DNA from: Hymenobacter aquaticus
GTDB taxonomy: Bacteria > Bacteroidota > Bacteroidia > Cytophagales > Hymenobacteraceae
Assembly: GCF_004765605.1 (NCBI RefSeq)
Contig: NZ_SRLC01000001.1
Location: 1,054,001 to 1,118,000, forward strand
Length of the DNA: 64,000 nt
Direction: 5' to 3'
Part shown: positions 61,400 to 64,000 of the stretch, piece by piece
Position numbering within the stretch: the first letter of the stretch is position 1
How the letters are laid out: each line of letters starts with the position of its first letter
Translations under genes and position numbers: made by a program
The notes under the pieces: generated by a model
Told to the model about the DNA's origin: nothing
Database searches by the model: none
What the model saw: only the letters and a program-made list of their open reading frames with translations

Positions 61400-61804
61400 T
61401 TAACCCAGGCCGCCTTCGTTGTTAGCCGGCTGCCGGGGCACGTCGTCGTGCTGCTGCTGGTTGCGGAACATACTCAGCTGGGAAGGCGTCAGAATGCGGC
61501 TGCATTCGGCTTCGTACTGGGCCTCCAGCTCCGCCAGCTTGGCGTGCTGCTGCGCGGCGTTGTCCTTGTACTGCCACTGAATCTCGTCGAGGCGGGCCAG
61601 CTTGATGCGGTTGGCGGCCCGCAGCCGGATGTACTGCGCCTCGTTCAGATGCAGCTGGTTGCACATCTGCCGGGTCAGGTCGGCTACCCGGGCTTCGGAT
61701 ACCTCCTCCGAACCGGGCATTTCAGCGTATTTGTCTTTCTTCTGGGCTAGCGCGGAAAACGCGACGCAAAAGAATAAGGTCAGGGTGAGCAATAGGTATT
61801 TCAT
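61400..61804 (-). CDS. Small secreted Spy/CpxP-like helical protein
   Basis: 134 residues from 'MKYLLLTLTLFFCVAFSALA', a signal peptide. The mature part is helical and charged, with 'LTRQMCNQLHLNEAQYIRL' and 'ECSRILTPSQLSMFRNQQQ', matching the LTxxQ pattern of periplasmic Spy/CpxP-like proteins in Bacteroidota. A chaperone or stress role is only inferred from the resemblance. The upstream region (61860-61970) is strikingly AT-rich and probably holds its promoter. Confidence 0.75.
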   Translation of the reverse strand: MKYLLLTLTLFFCVAFSALAQKKDKYAEMPGSEEVSEARVADLTRQMCNQLHLNEAQYIRLRAANRIKLARLDEIQWQYKDNAAQQHAKLAELEAQYEAECSRILTPSQLSMFRNQQQHDDVPRQPANNEGGLG

Positions 61805-61993
61805 GGGAGCGGTGGTAAAGTATTCACATGAAAGAATGACTGCATGAACGTAAATCAAGCCGGAATTCTCTGTGAGGCCCGAATCGACTTATATATTTTA
61901 TCCAAATATATATTCATTTAGTCAAACTTCCAACTCTCCTACCAACATATTCTTCGGCTAGCTAAGTTCCTTGAGCCGCTGGTTTGCGGGCAT

Positions 61994-62030
61994 AAAAAAA
62001 GCCGGCTCTGGGTACAGAACCGGCTTTTTA
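61994..62030. terminator. Rho-independent terminator downstream of DUF4199
   Basis: AAAAAGCCGGCTCTG paired with CAGAACCGGCTTTTT (one mismatch), with A and T runs on both sides. Confidence 0.85.
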
Positions 62031-62046
62031 AGGCTAATACCCGAGC

Positions 62047-62517
62047 TTATTCAATGCCTTCGAGCGGCTTGTGGTCGGGGCTTTTGAAGTACTGCATGGC
62101 AACCAGGGAGATAATCACGCCCGACATCACGCTTTGCAGCAGAATAGCCAGAAAGGCAATGGTAACGGACAGATCGAACCCGAACAGGTCGCGGGCCCGC
62201 AGCTGGTCCATGATGGTGGGATTGAGCACGGTGTAAATCACGAAAAACAGCCCAAACGCTACCGACGCCACGATGGACGTGATAATGCCCGTGCCGAAGC
62301 CGTGCAGGTAGGGCATCCGGTCGTGGCGCACGTGCTTGTAGTGCGAAATGGCCATGCAGATGCCGATGGCCAGCACCACGCCGTTGAGGAAGCTGAACTC
62401 GACCCGGTCGGTGAGGTGCAGCAGCGAGGCCAGCAGGAAGTACAGAATCATTCCGCCAGCGGTGAAAAGACCATAGCGGAAACCGTTTCTTTCGGGGGTG
62501 AGCGTGACGCTATTCAT
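62047..62517 (-). CDS. DUF4199 membrane protein
   Basis: 156 residues with four hydrophobic segments: 'YGLFTAGGMILYFLLASLL', 'FLNGVVLAIGICMAISHY', 'GIITSIVASVAFGLFFVIY' and 'VTIAFLAILLQSVMSGVII'. This matches DUF4199, a four-helix inner-membrane family almost confined to Bacteroidota and of unknown function. Length and topology are typical. It stands alone, with its own terminator. Confidence 0.88.
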   Translation of the reverse strand: MNSVTLTPERNGFRYGLFTAGGMILYFLLASLLHLTDRVEFSFLNGVVLAIGICMAISHYKHVRHDRMPYLHGFGTGIITSIVASVAFGLFFVIYTVLNPTIMDQLRARDLFGFDLSVTIAFLAILLQSVMSGVIISLVAMQYFKSPDHKPLEGIE

Positions 62518-62850
62518 ATACAGGAAAGGGTAAAAGTGTATGATGAAGACCGCAAATGCTTCGGAACTGCAACCGCGCCGCCACTGTTCAACAAGCCCGG
62601 CAGCCGGCGCTCTGAAGCACCCGCATTGAATATACTTGTTTCTGTGTAAGGATGTTGTGCGTCGATTCGTTTTTTCCGGCTCCTGCCCGCTTTTTCCGGC
62701 CGCGGGGGACGGGCCCGGCGGCCGGGGAAGCTGCCTCTCTGCCCGCAGAATATTATGCCCCGCGCATTTTGTCTATTTTTGCTCTCCGATTGTCTTTTTC
62801 ACCGGCCTTCCGGGCGGGTGTAGTTCTCGTTTCCTCGCTTTTTTCCGCAT
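62518..62850. other. Intergenic region between divergent DUF4199 and ABC-F genes
   Basis: It should hold both promoters. A -7-like box TATTTTTG lies at 62774-62781. Otherwise the sequence shows only GC-rich low-complexity patches and no convincing gene. Confidence 0.55.
62774..62781 (+). promoter_or_regulatory. Putative -7 box of the ABC-F gene
   Basis: TATTTTTG fits the Bacteroidota consensus TAnnTTTG and sits 70 bp before the start codon. The upstream TTG element is not clear, so this is tentative. Confidence 0.35.
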
Positions 62851-64000
62851 ATGATCAGTACCTCCAACGTTAGCCTGCGCTACGGTAAGCGCATCCTGTT
62901 CGAAGACGTAACCATTAAATTCCTGCCCGGCAACGTGTACGGCCTGATCGGGGCCAACGGGGCCGGCAAGTCGACCTTCCTGAAGATTCTCTCGGGCGAG
63001 ATTGAGCCCAACACCGGCTCGGTCGACATGCCCGCCGGGGCCCGCCTCTCGGTGCTGCGCCAGGATCAGTTTGCCTACGACCAGTACCCCGTGCTCCAGA
63101 CCGTAATTATGGGCCACACCAAGCTCTGGAAGGTGATGGAGGAGAAAGATGCCCTCTACGCCAAGCCGGACTTCTCCGACGCCGACGGCGAGCGGGCCGC
63201 CCAGCTCGAGGGCGAGTTTGCCGACCTCGAAGGCTGGAACGCTGACTACGAGGCCGCCGAGCTGCTCTCCGGCCTGGGCATCGGCGAAGACAAGCACTTC
63301 ACGCTGATGGGCGACCTGGGCGGCTCCGACAAAGTGCGGGTGCTGCTGGCCCAGGCCCTGTTCGGCAACCCCGACGTGCTGCTGCTCGACGAACCCACCA
63401 ACGGTCTCGACGCCGAAACCGTGCTCTGGCTGGAAAACTTCCTCGACTCGTTCCAGAACACGGTCATCGTGGTCAGCCACGACCGGCACTTCCTCGACGC
63501 GGTGTGTAACTACATGGCCGACCTGGACTTCTCCAAGATTACCATGTACCCCGGCAACTACTCGTTCTGGTACGAGAGCAGCCAGCTGGCCCTCAAGCAG
63601 CGCCAGGAAGTAAACAAGAAGACCGAGGACAAGCGCAAGGAGTTGGAAGAGTTCGTGCGCCGCTTCTCGGCCAACGCCTCCAAATCGAAGCAGGCTACTT
63701 CGCGCCAGAAGCTGCTGCAAAAGCTGACCCTGGAGGAAATCAAGCCCAGCTCGCGCAAGTACCCCTACATTGCCTTCAAGCCCGAGCGCGAAGCCGGCAA
63801 CCAGCTGCTCACGGTCGAGAACCTGAGCAAGGCGGTGGAAGGCCAGGTGGTGTTCCGCAACGTGTCTTTCTCGCTCGATAAGAAGGACAAGGTGGCTATC
63901 ATCAGCCGCGACGACCGGGCCGCTTCCCTCCTGTTCGACATCCTGTTTGAGCAGATCAAGGCCGACTCCGGCGACTTCAAGTGGGGCACGACCATCACGC
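62851..64000 (+). CDS. ABC-F family ATPase, 5' part
   Basis: Soluble twin-ATPase of the ABC-F class (EttA/YbiT-like), which acts on ribosomes in translation control or antibiotic resistance. 383 codons are present and the rest lies beyond the right edge. The first domain has Walker A 'GLIGANGAGKSTFLK' (~30-44), signature 'LGGSDKVRVLLAQALF' (~152-167, a variant of LSGG), Walker B 'DVLLLDEPTNGLD' and the switch 'VSHDRHFLD'. A charged linker with 'YSFWYESSQLALKQRQEVNK' follows (~230-270), and the second domain begins near 315 ('LLTVENLSKAVE'). The linker and 'YPGNYSFW' are typical of the YbiT subgroup. Confidence 0.93.
   Translation, partial: MISTSNVSLRYGKRILFEDVTIKFLPGNVYGLIGANGAGKSTFLKILSGEIEPNTGSVDMPAGARLSVLRQDQFAYDQYPVLQTVIMGHTKLWKVMEEKDALYAKPDFSDADGERAAQLEGEFADLEGWNADYEAAELLSGLGIGEDKHFTLMGDLGGSDKVRVLLAQALFGNPDVLLLDEPTNGLDAETVLWLENFLDSFQNTVIVVSHDRHFLDAVCNYMADLDFSKITMYPGNYSFWYESSQLALKQRQEVNKKTEDKRKELEEFVRRFSANASKSKQATSRQKLLQKLTLEEIKPSSRKYPYIAFKPEREAGNQLLTVENLSKAVEGQVVFRNVSFSLDKKDKVAIISRDDRAASLLFDILFEQIKADSGDFKWGTTIT

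Overview
The window looks like a chromosomal segment of a high-GC member of the Bacteroidota, most probably a Hymenobacter-like Cytophagales bacterium. The evidence is a 2140-residue adhesin ending in a type IX secretion (T9SS) sorting domain, a DUF4199 membrane protein, a poxvirus-type topoisomerase IB, a propeller/Y_Y_Y histidine kinase, lipoproteins typical of the phylum, and consistently GC-rich coding sequence. The genus is inferred from gene content only.

Left part (1-28.3 kb): an accessory, defence-rich block bracketed by the two topoisomerase IV genes. parC runs off the left edge and parE lies at 26.4-28.3 kb, both on the minus strand in the order parE then parC. Between them are: a decayed five-unit CRISPR-like array (1.30-1.58 kb); an Xre-like regulator behind a clustered GTTAC operator; a complete compact type I-B-like CRISPR-Cas locus (cas6-cas5-cas3-cas8-like-cas7, a 25-bp hairpin, cas4-cas1-cas2, leader, and 62 repeats with 61 spacers); a pirin; a translationally coupled ATPase plus small TOPRIM-like protein (candidate OLD/AbiL/PARIS-type defence pair); a PAS histidine kinase with a BLUF blue-light sensor; and a DUF262 plus HipA-kinase cassette inserted exactly at the 3' end of parE. 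That insertion left an 86-bp direct repeat of the parE 3' end on both sides.

Middle part (28.5-46 kb): mostly ordinary chromosomal genes. They include an AI-2E family transporter, a DUF2383 protein, an exonuclease/GIY-YIG fusion, two related small proteins, two divergent paralogous lipoproteins with kinase-like motifs, topoisomerase IB, two M48 metalloproteases, an App1-type phosphatase, MtgA, a LON-substrate-binding-domain protein, a metallophosphoesterase and a diacylglycerol-kinase-like protein. Set among them are a three-unit palindromic tandem repeat and a MITE-like element whose 34-bp inverted repeats supply the stop codons of both flanking convergent genes.

Right part (46-64 kb): a serine-resolvase relic, a convergent two-component pair, a 701-residue protein that combines crystallin-like repeats, a Cry-toxin-like helical domain and a jacalin-like lectin domain, the giant T9SS adhesin, an L,D-transpeptidase, small envelope proteins, DUF4199 and an ABC-F ATPase running off the right edge. 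No rRNA or tRNA genes were seen.

The strongest candidates for something undescribed are the DUF262-HipA cassette at parE, the ATPase/TOPRIM-like pair, the Cry-like/lectin protein and the relic array upstream of the CRISPR locus.
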